Below, in pieces: positions 25,419 through 34,904 of a stretch of DNA of 44,266 nt. Every line of letters starts with the position of its first letter. Positions within the stretch are counted from its first letter, which is position 1. The notes under the pieces were generated by a model. It worked only from the letters and a program-made list of their open reading frames with translations. It was not told the DNA's origin and ran no database searches. The position numbers were made by a program, and so were the translations under genes. The stretch comes from Spirochaetia bacterium. Lineage in GTDB: Bacteria; Spirochaetota; Leptospiria; Turneriellales; JAOUOS01. The stretch lies in the NCBI GenBank assembly GCA_029880285.1, contig JAOUOS010000025.1:1-44266 (forward strand), given 5' to 3'.

Positions 25419-26669
25419 TTACTCTTTTTTCACAAGAGATTTCATAAGTTGCACCATAGACTCAATGCCATCTTTAAAAGATTGTGTTGTATCGCCTAGA
25501 ACATTCATTGATTCATATATATCTTTTGATTTTCGGCTTTGATCTAAAATTTGATCTTTAATTTCATTGCTTGATTTTTTAATAATATCAAATCTATCTA
25601 CCAAATTTGACATATACTTTTCTTCATCCCCTATATAAGAATTTATCTGCTGAATTAAATCTGTCATTTCTTGTATACTTTCACTTATTTCTTGAAAAGA
25701 ATTTTTAGCGGTTTCTGAAACCTGCTCGCCTTCTCGTGCGGCGTCTAAATTGGTCACAATAAGTTCACTAACCTGTTTGGCAGAAACTGAACTTTTTTCT
25801 GCCAGCTTGGCTACCTCATCTGCTACCACGGCAAACCCCTTACCATGAGCACCCGCTCTGGCAGCTTCAATAGACGCGTTTAACGCCAAGAGATTTGTTT
25901 TTTCAGATATTCCGTTTATTACTTCTATTATTTCACTTATTTTTTCTGCGCTTTGTCTTATATTAGCAATAGAAGAAGCATTTTGTTCAATAACATCACT
26001 ACCCATGTAGGCCTTACCTAAAGTTTTCATTGATTGATCATTTACAGCCGAAATGTTTTTAAATAAATCTTTTGTACTGGTATGAAATGAAGTAAAAGCC
26101 TCTTTTGTTTTCTCAGAAGCTCCGGTTTGTTCATATAAAGCATTAGCAATATTTTCTATAGAATCTGTCAAAATTTTTAATGCGGTTGCTGCTGACTCTA
26201 ATGCATTATATTGATTAACAGCTTCATCTTTTAAACCATTAAAGAAAGAAATTATTTCAACTATATTTTTTTTAATTATAAATTGATTATTTTCCAGCTT
26301 ATTTGAAAATGAAATCTCATGGCCTATTACATTATTTATTTTTTTCAAAAAAAATATTAATTTCATTTTTGAATTCAAATTTAATTCTGCATAATTTTTT
26401 CCAGAATACTTTAATGCAATATTAGTAAGCTGTGTTCTAATTTTTATATTTTTAATAAGAGTTAAAATTGAAAATATAAAAGTTAAAAATATTACAGATG
26501 ATAAAAATAAATATAATAAATTGTTATGAATAAAATCAGATGAAACATAAAAATAATAATAAACAAAAGATAATAATAAAACAGAAGCTAAAGTACAGCT
26601 TATTTTTATCTCAAAAGTAAAAATTGAAAATAATTTTTTATTTTTTTTTGTTTTTTCTTTTTTTGACAT
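25419..26669 (-). CDS. Methyl-accepting chemotaxis protein without a periplasmic domain
   Basis: This chemoreceptor has 416 residues. A lysine-rich start precedes two membrane helices (about 24-43 and 51-75) separated by only about ten residues, so there is no extracytoplasmic sensor. No HAMP motif is evident. The second half is the MCP signalling hairpin, with the tip [18 protein letters not shown] and [20 protein letters not shown], which binds CheA and CheW. It probably senses a membrane or cytoplasmic cue, possibly energy state. No other chemotaxis gene is nearby. It is followed on the same strand by the exported pair. Confidence 0.9.
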   Translation of the reverse strand: MSKKEKTKKNKKLFSIFTFEIKISCTLASVLLLSFVYYYFYVSSDFIHNNLLYLFLSSVIFLTFIFSILTLIKNIKIRTQLTNIALKYSGKNYAELNLNSKMKLIFFLKKINNVIGHEISFSNKLENNQFIIKKNIVEIISFFNGLKDEAVNQYNALESAATALKILTDSIENIANALYEQTGASEKTKEAFTSFHTSTKDLFKNISAVNDQSMKTLGKAYMGSDVIEQNASSIANIRQSAEKISEIIEVINGISEKTNLLALNASIEAARAGAHGKGFAVVADEVAKLAEKSSVSAKQVSELIVTNLDAAREGEQVSETAKNSFQEISESIQEMTDLIQQINSYIGDEEKYMSNLVDRFDIIKKSSNEIKDQILDQSRKSKDIYESMNVLGDTTQSFKDGIESMVQLMKSLVKKE

Positions 26670-26827
26670 TATATAATATTTAACCGTTATACTACTAATC
26701 TATACATTCGACAAGATTTCGTAAATTTTCTTTATATATTTTATAAAAGTTTACAAATATTACAAAGAAACATTAAGTTAAAAATAAAATTTTTATTTTA
26801 TATCTTTACCGTAGTAAGAAAAACAAT

Positions 26828-26980
26828 TTAGGTTGTGCCATTTTTTTCTGAAGTTGCAAAAGAAATATGACCTCTGGGAGCTTTCACAATGAGCTTCGTG
26901 CCATATTTACCCAAACCAGCCTACTCCTTTTTTCCCTGCCATGATGTATTTGTTATATAACTGACCCCGTATTTTTTTTT
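26828..26980 (-). pseudogene. C-terminal remnant of a histidine kinase ATPase domain, frameshifted
   Basis: The minus strand encodes LYNKYIMAGKKGVG in one frame (26919-26978) and, after a one-base break at 26918, GLGKYGTKLIV then RGHISFATSEKNGTT to a stop at 26828-26830. Joined, they reproduce the G1/F/G2 end of a HATPase_c domain: KYxxAGKKGxGxGLG, then GTT. No start, H box or N box is present. A run of ten A residues (26972-26981) marks its upstream edge next to the receiver-GGDEF stop. The rest of the 26670-26999 gap is AT-rich with nothing else recognised. The kinase was probably the cognate or fused neighbour of the receiver-GGDEF protein and has decayed. Confidence 0.8.
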
Positions 26981-26999
26981 TCGAATTGAACTACTGTAT

Positions 27000-27917
27000 T
27001 TAGAATGTTATTGTTTCTAACCTGTTACGTCCCTTCTTTTTAGCTTTATAAAGCGCTTCATCAGCAGCGTTAAATAATGTTTTAATCTCAATTGATAAAT
27101 TTGGAATAACAACAGAAATGCCTGCGCTTATGGTAACAAATTTTTCTCTATTGCAGACTTCATGGGATATTTTTAAATTTTCTACCGCTTTTCTCATTTT
27201 TTCTGTCATTTTAATAGTTTCATTTAAAGTTTTATTGGTTGAAACAGCGGCAAACTCTTCACCGCCAAAGCGCGCGACAAAAACATCCTGATAATTTTTC
27301 GCGCATTTATTTAATTCTGCGGCTATTTTTATTAAGCACTCATCGCCCTTACTATGCCCATATGAATCATTAAATTTTTTAAACCAATCAACATCAAATA
27401 AAACTAAAGAAACAAGTAAACTATCGGCTTGTGCTTTTTTCCATATTTCATTAAAATATTCATCAAATTTTCGACGGTTGGCCAAACCGGTTAAAGAATC
27501 TATACATGAATCTTTATATAAAAGATCTCTATGTTTTTTTAATTCAAGATGATTTCGAACTCTGGCTCTTAATATTGAGGGCCGCACAGGTTTTGGAATA
27601 TAATCAATGGCACCAAGGCTTAAACCTTTTTCTTCGTCCCTTTCTTCATCCATTGATGTTACAAATATTATAGGAATTTCTTTCAATTCATTGTCCTGTT
27701 TAAAACAGGTACATGTTTCATATCCATCCATTTCGGGCATGTCTATATCTAAAAGTACTAAATCTGGTTTTTTTTCTTTTGCAAGACTTAAAGCGGCACG
27801 GCCATTTTTTGCGGTACAAATTTTATATTCAGAAGAAAGTATTTCTTTCATTATTTTGAGATTTAATTCTTTATCGTCGACTACAAGAAGACTTGCTTTA
27901 TTCATCGTTTTTGTCAT
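27000..27917 (-). CDS. Response regulator with GGDEF (diguanylate cyclase) domain
   Basis: This protein of 305 residues has a receiver domain with acidic pocket DD (14-15), phosphoacceptor D57 (LLDIDMPEMDG) and K109 (IPKP). The C-terminal GGDEF domain (about 138-300) has SLTGLANRR, the metal aspartate in FDVDWFK and an intact catalytic GGEEF (218-222), so it should make c-di-GMP upon phosphorylation. The usual RxxD inhibitory site before GGEEF is missing, suggesting no product feedback. The PleD/WspR-like layout is common. A histidine kinase remnant lies directly downstream, so its kinase may now be elsewhere. Confidence 0.93.
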   Translation of the reverse strand: MTKTMNKASLLVVDDKELNLKIMKEILSSEYKICTAKNGRAALSLAKEKKPDLVLLDIDMPEMDGYETCTCFKQDNELKEIPIIFVTSMDEERDEEKGLSLGAIDYIPKPVRPSILRARVRNHLELKKHRDLLYKDSCIDSLTGLANRRKFDEYFNEIWKKAQADSLLVSLVLFDVDWFKKFNDSYGHSKGDECLIKIAAELNKCAKNYQDVFVARFGGEEFAAVSTNKTLNETIKMTEKMRKAVENLKISHEVCNREKFVTISAGISVVIPNLSIEIKTLFNAADEALYKAKKKGRNRLETITF

Positions 27918-28019
27918 ATCACTTTTAAAATAGATTATAGTCTTTAATTAATTTAAATTCAAACCGACAACCATTATTTAATTCTTAACATGAGTCAAGA
28001 AAGATATAAATTTTGAAAA

Positions 28020-28045
28020 AAAATCCCCACAACAATGGGGATTTT
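28020..28045 (-). terminator. Rho-independent terminator of the acidic exported protein gene
   Basis: AAAATCCCC (28020-28028) and GGGGATTTT (28037-28045) form a perfect 9-bp stem with an 8-base loop. On the minus strand a run of eight T residues follows. It lies 24 bp after the stop of the 83-residue protein gene. Confidence 0.9.
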
Positions 28046-28068
28046 TAAATAGATTACTTTAAAAGTAT

Positions 28069-28320
28069 TTATCTTTCGTCTGTTGAAATATCATCTGAAT
28101 CTTCTTCAGACTGCGAATTATACTCTTCTTCACTGTCGCTGTAATTTTGCCCGTTTTCGGCAGGATCGCTGTAGTTTTCACCATCGTCTTTTTGAATATA
28201 AACATCTTCAGCTTGTTCGTATTCTTCCTGCTGGCTGTTTTCTTCATTTTCACCCTTTTCCCATGTATAAGCAGAAAAAGTGAAAACTAAAGAAAATAGC
28301 ATTATTATTAGTTTTTTCAT
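28069..28320 (-). CDS. Small acidic exported protein
   Basis: I choose the ATG at 28320, which has AAGGA eight bases upstream and opens a signal peptide (MKKLIIMLFSLVFTFSAYT). The 83-residue product then has a strongly acidic, Gln/Asn/Ser-rich mature part with repeated ENYSDPAENG and QNYSDSEEE-like blocks. The in-frame ATG at 28392 would put extra charged residues before the signal. The strong terminator after it supports a real single-gene transcript. It could bind cations or be surface exposed; no family is recognised. It diverges from the methyltransferase/ATP-grasp gene. Confidence 0.65.
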   Translation of the reverse strand: MKKLIIMLFSLVFTFSAYTWEKGENEENSQQEEYEQAEDVYIQKDDGENYSDPAENGQNYSDSEEEYNSQSEEDSDDISTDER

Positions 28321-28511
28321 ACATTTTTCCTTTTTGTTAAAATGGCGTCCAAAAAAGGCGCATAAAAAAAACTTCAGCTTTTTGCGCGTCAAGTCTTATT
28401 TGTATATAAAACATTTTACATATTATAAGGCATATAAAAATCCACCGCTAAACAATAACTAATATTTATTGTTTTAAGTTAGTTTTTTTTACAATAAAAG
28501 AAGGAGAAAAC

Positions 28512-30422
28512 ATGGGACGCAAAAAAAACCCCGCTTTGAAAATCTTAGACACCATAGGGCCGGTAAGCAACCTTGAAAGCTACGTAAAATCAGAATGGTG
28601 GAAAGAGATATTCAACGCTAATTACCTGAGAACCGATGGAGACGTAGTGGAAGATAGTATTTTAACAGAAAAAGAAATTGATACTTTTATTGAAATATTA
28701 AAACCCCAAAAAGACATGAAAATTCTTGATTTATGCTGCGGCCAGGGACGCCATTCCCTTGAATTTTCAAATAGAGGTTTTAAAAATATATTTGGCATAG
28801 ATAGATCAAATTATCTAATTAATAGAGCGCGTCATTTAAACCGCGAGAAAGGAGGCAATGTTATATTTAAAGAAGGCGACGCCAGAAAACTCCGCTTCCC
28901 TACCGATACTTTTGATATTGTTTATATGGCCGGCAACAGTTTTGGCTACTTTGAAACAGCAGAAGATGATAAAGCTGTTTTAAAAGAAATACTGCGTATA
29001 TTAAAACCATCGGGAAAACTGTTAATTGATATCACCGACGGTAAATATATGAAAGACAATTTTCAATCTAGAAGCTGGGAATGGATAGATAAAAATTATT
29101 TTGTATGCCGTGAGCGTTCTTTATCGGCCGATAACAACAGGCTTATTTCTAGAGAAGTAATCACTCACGCTCATAAAGGCGTTATAGCCGATCAATTTTA
29201 TGCCGAGAGACTCTATTCAAAAGAAGAGATTTCAGATATAATTAAAATTGCCGGTTTTACAAACATAAAACATCACGCTGACATTATAACCGACTCTCAA
29301 AGAAATATGGATTTAGGCATGATGGCAAAACGTATAATTATAACAGCCAATGCCGAAAAAGAATGGACACCTATTCGAAAAAAAACAGACGTTGAGACAA
29401 CTGTAGCAGTACTTATGGGAGATCCCACCATTACTGACATTATAAAACCCAGCGGCAAATTTGATGATGATGACTTTCATACAATCAATGAGTTAAAAAA
29501 CGCACTTAAGAATATAAAAAATTATAACTTCATATTCTTAAATCATCATGAATCACTTATTAACGATCTTTTAAAGAATAAAAATAAAATAAAATATGCT
29601 TTTAATTTATGTGATGAAGGTTTTAACAATAAAGCTACGAAAGAACTTCATGTGCCGTCGTTATTAGAGATGCTCGATATAGAATACACAGGCGGCAGCC
29701 CTCAGTGTTTAGCCTATTGTTATGATAAATCTTTAGTTCGTGGTATCGCCAAAGAAATGGATATTCCAACACCTCAGGCTTTTTTTATTAATCCAGACGT
29801 AACAAATTTTTTTGAAGTTCAAATTGATTTTCCTGTAATTGTTAAACCAAATTTTGGCGATTCAAGCTTTGGCATAACTCAAAAAAGCGTGTGCCGTAAC
29901 ATAAAAGAATTTGAAGAAGCTATTTTATGGGTAAGAAACCGATTAGGATACGATAAACCTGTTTTAGTAGAACAATTCTTAGATGGAGACGACATTAGTG
30001 TTGGTATTATAGGCAATCCGCCTGAATCGTACACTGTTTTGCCTATTATAAAAGAAGACTACTCTATGCTGCCTGATGAACTGCCTAAGATTTGCGGTTA
30101 TGAAGCCAAGTGGGATAAGAATTCTCCTTATTGGAAGTTAAAATCTGTTCCCGCAAACCTCCCCGAAGAAACTGAACGATTTTTAATAGCCAGTTGCGTA
30201 AAACTTTTTGAAAGGCTTGAATGCAGAGACTATGCCCGTTTCGACTGGCGTCTTGACACGAATAAAACCCCCCGATTATTAGAAGCAAACCCGAACCCGG
30301 GTTGGTGCTGGGACGGCCATCTGGCAAAAATGGCAAAACTATCAAACATAAGCTACCAAGAAATGCTGAAAATGATTTTAGAAGCCGCTCAAAATAGAAT
30401 TCAAAAAAATCCTATTATGTAA
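28512..30422 (+). CDS. Fusion of SAM-dependent methyltransferase and D-Ala-D-Ala ligase-like ATP-grasp domain
   Basis: This is a cytoplasmic bifunctional protein of 636 residues. The first half is a class I methyltransferase: motif I ILDLCCGQG (71-79), IDRS, then GDARKLRFP and FDIVYMAGNSFGYF, and a post-core region to about 280. The second half resembles Ddl: FPVIVKPNFGDSSFGI, LVEQFLDGDDISVG and the metal site ARFDWRLD with LLEANPNPG. It should join an amino acid or peptide to an amine using ATP and methylate the product or a precursor. The substrate is unknown. A good AAGGAGA lies before the ATG. CorA and another ATP-grasp enzyme follow. Confidence 0.87.
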   Translation: MGRKKNPALKILDTIGPVSNLESYVKSEWWKEIFNANYLRTDGDVVEDSILTEKEIDTFIEILKPQKDMKILDLCCGQGRHSLEFSNRGFKNIFGIDRSNYLINRARHLNREKGGNVIFKEGDARKLRFPTDTFDIVYMAGNSFGYFETAEDDKAVLKEILRILKPSGKLLIDITDGKYMKDNFQSRSWEWIDKNYFVCRERSLSADNNRLISREVITHAHKGVIADQFYAERLYSKEEISDIIKIAGFTNIKHHADIITDSQRNMDLGMMAKRIIITANAEKEWTPIRKKTDVETTVAVLMGDPTITDIIKPSGKFDDDDFHTINELKNALKNIKNYNFIFLNHHESLINDLLKNKNKIKYAFNLCDEGFNNKATKELHVPSLLEMLDIEYTGGSPQCLAYCYDKSLVRGIAKEMDIPTPQAFFINPDVTNFFEVQIDFPVIVKPNFGDSSFGITQKSVCRNIKEFEEAILWVRNRLGYDKPVLVEQFLDGDDISVGIIGNPPESYTVLPIIKEDYSMLPDELPKICGYEAKWDKNSPYWKLKSVPANLPEETERFLIASCVKLFERLECRDYARFDWRLDTNKTPRLLEANPNPGWCWDGHLAKMAKLSNISYQEMLKMILEAAQNRIQKNPIM

Positions 30423-30467
30423 AATATATTTACAAAATATTATACTAATATGTACTTGTAGTAAAAA

Positions 30468-31526
30468 ATGCCTGAATCTTTAAGCAGTGTTTCAGAAAAG
30501 ACGGGAATGCCCCCCGGGGCGTTGGTTCACGTAGGCGAGGTACGTAAACAAAAGTCAAAAATAACGGCAATAAAATACAATCAAAAAGGGTGTACGCAAA
30601 CAGAAATAAGTTTAATTAAAGAGCTGCCCAAAACAAAAAACAAAGATGATAGAGTTATAATTATTGTTGAGGGTCTTAAAAATATAAAATTTATTGAAGA
30701 TATAGGCACAAAATTTTCAATACATCCCCTTGTTTTAGAAGATATTTTAAACACAAACCAGAGAACAAAGTATGAAGAATTTGATAATTTTTTGTTTATT
30801 GTGTTAAAACGATTAACTGGCAACACAGGTAAATTTGAAATTGATTATGAGCAAATAAGTATTTTAATTTTTAATAAATATATTCTTGTATTTAAAGAAA
30901 AAACAGATACTTTTACTGAATCTATATCAAGAAGACTAATTCATAATAAAGGACGCATATTAGAAACAGATTATTTGGCTTATATCTTTTTAGATACTAT
31001 AATTGACGATTACTTTTCTCTTCAAGATTCATTTGATGAATTTTATGAATCTATAGAAATTGAACTACTTGAAAATCCCTCACAACAAACATTGGCCAGC
31101 ATACAAAAAATAAAACATGAACTTATTTTTGTGAGACGATCAGTTTCACCCCTTCGTGAACTTTTATCGTCACTTCAAAGAAGCAGTTCTGCCTTAATTC
31201 ATAGAAAAACGGAGCTCTATTTAAGAGATATTTATGATCATACCATCCGATTTACAGAAACAATTGATTCATACAGAGATATTACAAATGGTATGCTTGA
31301 TATTTATTTATCAAGCGTAAGCAATAAAACTAACGAAATTGTAAAAGTACTCACAATTTTTACATCCATTTTTATTCCTATGACATTTATTACGGGCATA
31401 TACGGCATGAATTTTGAATTCATGCCAGAACTAAAAATAAAGTGGATGTATCCTGTACTTTGGGGTTCTTTTCTGCTTGTGCCTTCTATCCTTTTGTTAT
31501 ATTTCAAGAGAAAAAAGTGGATTTAA
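30468..31526 (+). CDS. corA: Magnesium/cobalt transport protein CorA
   Basis: This is an inner-membrane divalent cation channel of 352 residues. A large cytoplasmic N-terminal domain (about 1-290) precedes two C-terminal membrane helices. The selectivity motif YGMNF (312-316) closes the first, followed by the acidic periplasmic loop FMPELK and the second helix ending in a basic KRKKWI tail. Everything needed for a Mg2+ channel is present. It lies 45 bp after the methyltransferase/ATP-grasp gene and probably shares its transcript. Its TAA directly abuts the convergent stop of the next gene with no base between. Confidence 0.93.
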   Translation: MPESLSSVSEKTGMPPGALVHVGEVRKQKSKITAIKYNQKGCTQTEISLIKELPKTKNKDDRVIIIVEGLKNIKFIEDIGTKFSIHPLVLEDILNTNQRTKYEEFDNFLFIVLKRLTGNTGKFEIDYEQISILIFNKYILVFKEKTDTFTESISRRLIHNKGRILETDYLAYIFLDTIIDDYFSLQDSFDEFYESIEIELLENPSQQTLASIQKIKHELIFVRRSVSPLRELLSSLQRSSSALIHRKTELYLRDIYDHTIRFTETIDSYRDITNGMLDIYLSSVSNKTNEIVKVLTIFTSIFIPMTFITGIYGMNFEFMPELKIKWMYPVLWGSFLLVPSILLLYFKRKKWI

Positions 31527-32564
31527 TTATGTATTTCTTAATTCGCTTAGTCTTTTTAACAGGTATTCCATCTCTACTCTTTTCTCCTTTTTCGCATGCA
31601 CTTTTTCTTCAATAAAATCAACCACTTTCTTTTGCAATTTTACTTTATTTAACCTGTTAATATTAGAAATACCTCCCGGATTACAAACATTAATTTCAAG
31701 TATCTTCTCGCCTATCATATCAACGCCTACAAAATAAAGGCCATCTGATACGAGCTTAGGTCCTATTTTTTTTAAAACATGTTTTTGTTTTTCAGTCAAC
31801 ACATATTTTTGCGCCGTACCGCCAGCGTGAATGTTTGCTCTAACTTCATTTTTTGCCGGTACCCGGCGGTATGCTCCAATAGACACGCCGTTTAACATTA
31901 AAACTCTAATATCACCCTGCTCGGCGCCCTCTATATAATCTTGAATTATAACATATGTTTTTTCACTGCCTCTGTTAATATAAAAATCTAAAAGAGAAGA
32001 GATATTATTAGGAGCATTTTTTTCAAGAACAATAACTCCGCGGCCTCCTGAACCATCTAAAGGTTTTAAAATCATTTTATCACTTTTAGATTCATCAATA
32101 ACCTTTTGCAGATAACCCTTATTTTTTGACACATGCGTAATAGGTAAAAAAGTATTATTGGGATCATGAAATGTGGTTGTATATAATTTATTATTAGCTT
32201 TTCTAAGACCTTCTATATCATTTATAATTAAAGTTTCACTTTTTATAGAATCTAAAAAATTTAAAATTAAAGAATCAATAGGCGGATCTTTTCTAATGAA
32301 AATGCAGTCAAACGCGTGTAAAGGGGTAAGCTTTTCTTTAAATATTGTTTTTTTATAAAACGTAATTGTTGAATCACTTATTTTTTCATTTAATTGTACT
32401 TCTTTTACAAAACCATGCACAATATTATTTCTAACTGTTAAATTTTGCGGATAAAGTATAAATACTTTATGCTTTCGCAAAACACACTCATGCACTACTC
32501 TTAAGGTCGAACTTTTATTGGGATCTATTTCTTCCCAGTTTGTTATTAAAAAACCAATATTCAT
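31527..32564 (-). CDS. Glutathione synthetase-like ATP-grasp ligase
   Basis: This cytoplasmic protein of 345 residues resembles bacterial GshB. The N-terminal domain has FIRKDPP and the ATP-grasp core has ILKPLDGSGGRGV, QDYIEGAEQGDIRVL, RANIHAGG and GLYFVGVDMIGEKILEINV followed by NPGGI. This order and wording match E. coli GshB closely. GshB adds glycine to gamma-glutamylcysteine. No gshA is in the window, so another dipeptide substrate is possible. It is convergent with corA and 247 bp divergent from the histidine kinase gene; that spacer is AT-rich, with no other gene seen. Confidence 0.82.
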   Translation of the reverse strand: MNIGFLITNWEEIDPNKSSTLRVVHECVLRKHKVFILYPQNLTVRNNIVHGFVKEVQLNEKISDSTITFYKKTIFKEKLTPLHAFDCIFIRKDPPIDSLILNFLDSIKSETLIINDIEGLRKANNKLYTTTFHDPNNTFLPITHVSKNKGYLQKVIDESKSDKMILKPLDGSGGRGVIVLEKNAPNNISSLLDFYINRGSEKTYVIIQDYIEGAEQGDIRVLMLNGVSIGAYRRVPAKNEVRANIHAGGTAQKYVLTEKQKHVLKKIGPKLVSDGLYFVGVDMIGEKILEINVCNPGGISNINRLNKVKLQKKVVDFIEEKVHAKKEKRVEMEYLLKRLSELRNT

Positions 32565-32811
32565 ATTATATTTACTTCTTTATATTAATTTATGGTCTCA
32601 AACAAAATCTAATCTTTAAAAAGCAACTAATATTTATAAAACCTTATACTCTTTATTTGTCGTTTTCTGTTAATAAATATACTAAATTGCTGGTACAATA
32701 AGCTAAAATTGTATTTTAAGAATTTATAATATAATTAATAAATAATAGTTTACGTAAGAAATTAAATATATTATATACACAGCCTTATTCTTCTTTTACA
32801 AAGAGAATAAA

Positions 32812-33690
32812 ATGTCAGAAGAAAAAAAATCACTTGAAATAGAAAAAATTCAATATCAATACTCGCAGGCACAAAAACTTGAAGCGATAGGCCAGCTTGC
32901 AGCGGGTATCGCTCATGAAATTAACACCCCTATTCAATATATTGGCGATAATATAAACTTTATTGAAAGCAGTTTTTATGATCTGCAAAAATTACTGATT
33001 AAAATTCAAGGTCTCTTAGACGATCTATTGAATAAAAAGGCAAAGTTAAAAACTGTAAAAGAAATTCAATCTATAATGCGCGAAATCGATTTTGAATTTA
33101 TAAAAGAAGAAATTCCCAAAGCAATTAGACAATCTACCGAAGGTATCACGCAAGTAGCAAACATTGTTAGATCAATGAAAGAATTTTCTCATCCGGGTTC
33201 AAAAGATAAAAAATATTTAAATATAAACAAAGCTCTTGAAAATACAATTAATGTTTCAAGAAACGAATGGAAGTATTTCGCAGATATCGACTTAAACTTT
33301 GACAATACAATTGATGATTTGCTGTGCTTTCCCGGCGAATTAAATCAGGTTTTTTTAAATCTAATTATTAATGCGGCACAGACGATTCAAGAAAAAGTAA
33401 ATAAAAGTGGAATAAAAGAAAAAGGAAAAATAACTATATCTACTAAAAAAGAAAATGATAATATTATAATTAAAATATCTGATACAGGATGCGGTATTCA
33501 AGAAGAAAACAAAGATAAAGTGTTCAATCCGTTTTTTACAACAAAAGAAGAAGGCAAAGGAACCGGCCAGGGACTTGCTATTGCTCACAACGTAATTACC
33601 GAAAAACATAACGGCAATATTAATCTTGAAACAAAATTAAATGAGGGAACCACCTTTATAATTAAACTACCCATAGAACTTTCTTCATGA
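32812..33690 (+). CDS. Soluble histidine kinase without a sensor domain
   Basis: This protein of 292 residues starts with a short coiled coil and goes straight to the H box, GQLAAGIAHEINTPIQ with H35. The ATPase domain has the N box QVFLNLIINAAQT, G1 SDTGCGI, F box FNPFFTTK and G2 GKGTGQGLAIAH, so it should be active. It has no membrane helix, PAS or GAF domain, so its input must come from a partner. The next gene overlaps it by 4 nt (ATGA) and encodes the likely phosphate receiver. It is the first gene of a three-gene signalling operon. Confidence 0.92.
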   Translation: MSEEKKSLEIEKIQYQYSQAQKLEAIGQLAAGIAHEINTPIQYIGDNINFIESSFYDLQKLLIKIQGLLDDLLNKKAKLKTVKEIQSIMREIDFEFIKEEIPKAIRQSTEGITQVANIVRSMKEFSHPGSKDKKYLNINKALENTINVSRNEWKYFADIDLNFDNTIDDLLCFPGELNQVFLNLIINAAQTIQEKVNKSGIKEKGKITISTKKENDNIIIKISDTGCGIQEENKDKVFNPFFTTKEEGKGTGQGLAIAHNVITEKHNGNINLETKLNEGTTFIIKLPIELSS

Positions 33691-34904
33691 CAAAAAGTAT
33701 TTTATTCGTAGACGATGAACAGGCTGTAATAGACGGATTAAAACGATCTTTAAGATCAATGCGCCCAACATGGAATATGTATTTTACAATAAAACCCAAA
33801 GAAGCCATTGATTTAATAGCAAAAAATCATATAGATGTAATTGTTACCGACATTCGAATGCCCGAAATGGACGGCGCGGAACTTCTTGTTAAAATAAAAA
33901 CAATATCTCCTGAAACTATTCGTATTGTTCTTTCGGGACAAATGGCAAAAGAAAGCGGATTGAAAATATCAAAAATCGCTAATTTATGCTTATGGAAGCC
34001 CTGCGATCCTGAAGATTTAAAAATTGCTATTATGAACTCTTATTCCATTAGAGAAAGACTTCGGGATAAATATCTGCAAAAACTGGTATCAAGCCTTATA
34101 TCTTTACCAAGCCTTCCTGTATTATACGACGAACTGGTAAAAGAATTTAATTCAAAAGAGGCCTCATTGAAAAAAGCGGGCGAAATCATCTCAAAAGATA
34201 TAAGCATGACCTCAAAAATATTACAACTGGTAAATTCAGCTTTTTTTGGTATTTCAAGAACAATTACTGATCCCAAAGAAGCTGTTATATTATTAGGCGA
34301 AGAAATTATAATGAATCTTGTTTTATCTATTGGAATTTTTTCTTCATATCAAAATAAAATAATTCCCGGTTTTTCAATTAACAACCTGTGGGAACATAGT
34401 TTTAATACGGCAATTTTTGCTAAAGAAATCGCGAAAGTTGAAAATCAAAAAAAAGAAATCATTGAAGACTGCTTTTTGGCCGGACTTCTTCATGATATTG
34501 GCAAATTAATACTTGCCATAAACTTTCCTGAAAAATATAGTTTATCAATTCAGTCGGCCTATAAAAATAATATTTCAAACCATAAAATGGAATCAAAAAT
34601 GTTCAGTGCTTCTCACGCAGAGGTAGGAGCTGTTCTAAGCGGAATGTGGAGCTTTCAAGATCCTATAGTCGAAGCAATTACCTACCATCATAATCCCTCT
34701 CTTTTTTCTGGAAAGACCTTTAGACCTTTAACTGCTGTTCATGCTGGAAATTATTTTGACCATATTTTCAAAGAAAATAAATTTGATATTGTAGAATTAG
34801 ACAATAACTACCTGACCAAATGCGGTCTTTTAGAAAAAGTAAATCTATGGCAAGAAAAATGCTTTTCAATCTATACCAAGAATACAGAAGACATTAATGG
34901 ATAA
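33687..34904 (+). CDS. Response regulator with HDOD domain
   Basis: This protein of 405 residues has a receiver domain with DD (9-10), phosphoacceptor D55 (VTDIRMPEMDG) and K104 (LWKP). The HDOD domain (about 135-335) has the SLPVLYDEL opening and NSAFFG, with LLHDIGKL (267-274). HDOD proteins are related to HD phosphohydrolases and usually act as signalling scaffolds. The gene overlaps both neighbours (4 nt and 8 nt), so the kinase and the two regulators are made in step. The output target is unknown; c-di-GMP or motility control is common for this design. Confidence 0.9.
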   Translation: MTKSILFVDDEQAVIDGLKRSLRSMRPTWNMYFTIKPKEAIDLIAKNHIDVIVTDIRMPEMDGAELLVKIKTISPETIRIVLSGQMAKESGLKISKIANLCLWKPCDPEDLKIAIMNSYSIRERLRDKYLQKLVSSLISLPSLPVLYDELVKEFNSKEASLKKAGEIISKDISMTSKILQLVNSAFFGISRTITDPKEAVILLGEEIIMNLVLSIGIFSSYQNKIIPGFSINNLWEHSFNTAIFAKEIAKVENQKKEIIEDCFLAGLLHDIGKLILAINFPEKYSLSIQSAYKNNISNHKMESKMFSASHAEVGAVLSGMWSFQDPIVEAITYHHNPSLFSGKTFRPLTAVHAGNYFDHIFKENKFDIVELDNNYLTKCGLLEKVNLWQEKCFSIYTKNTEDING

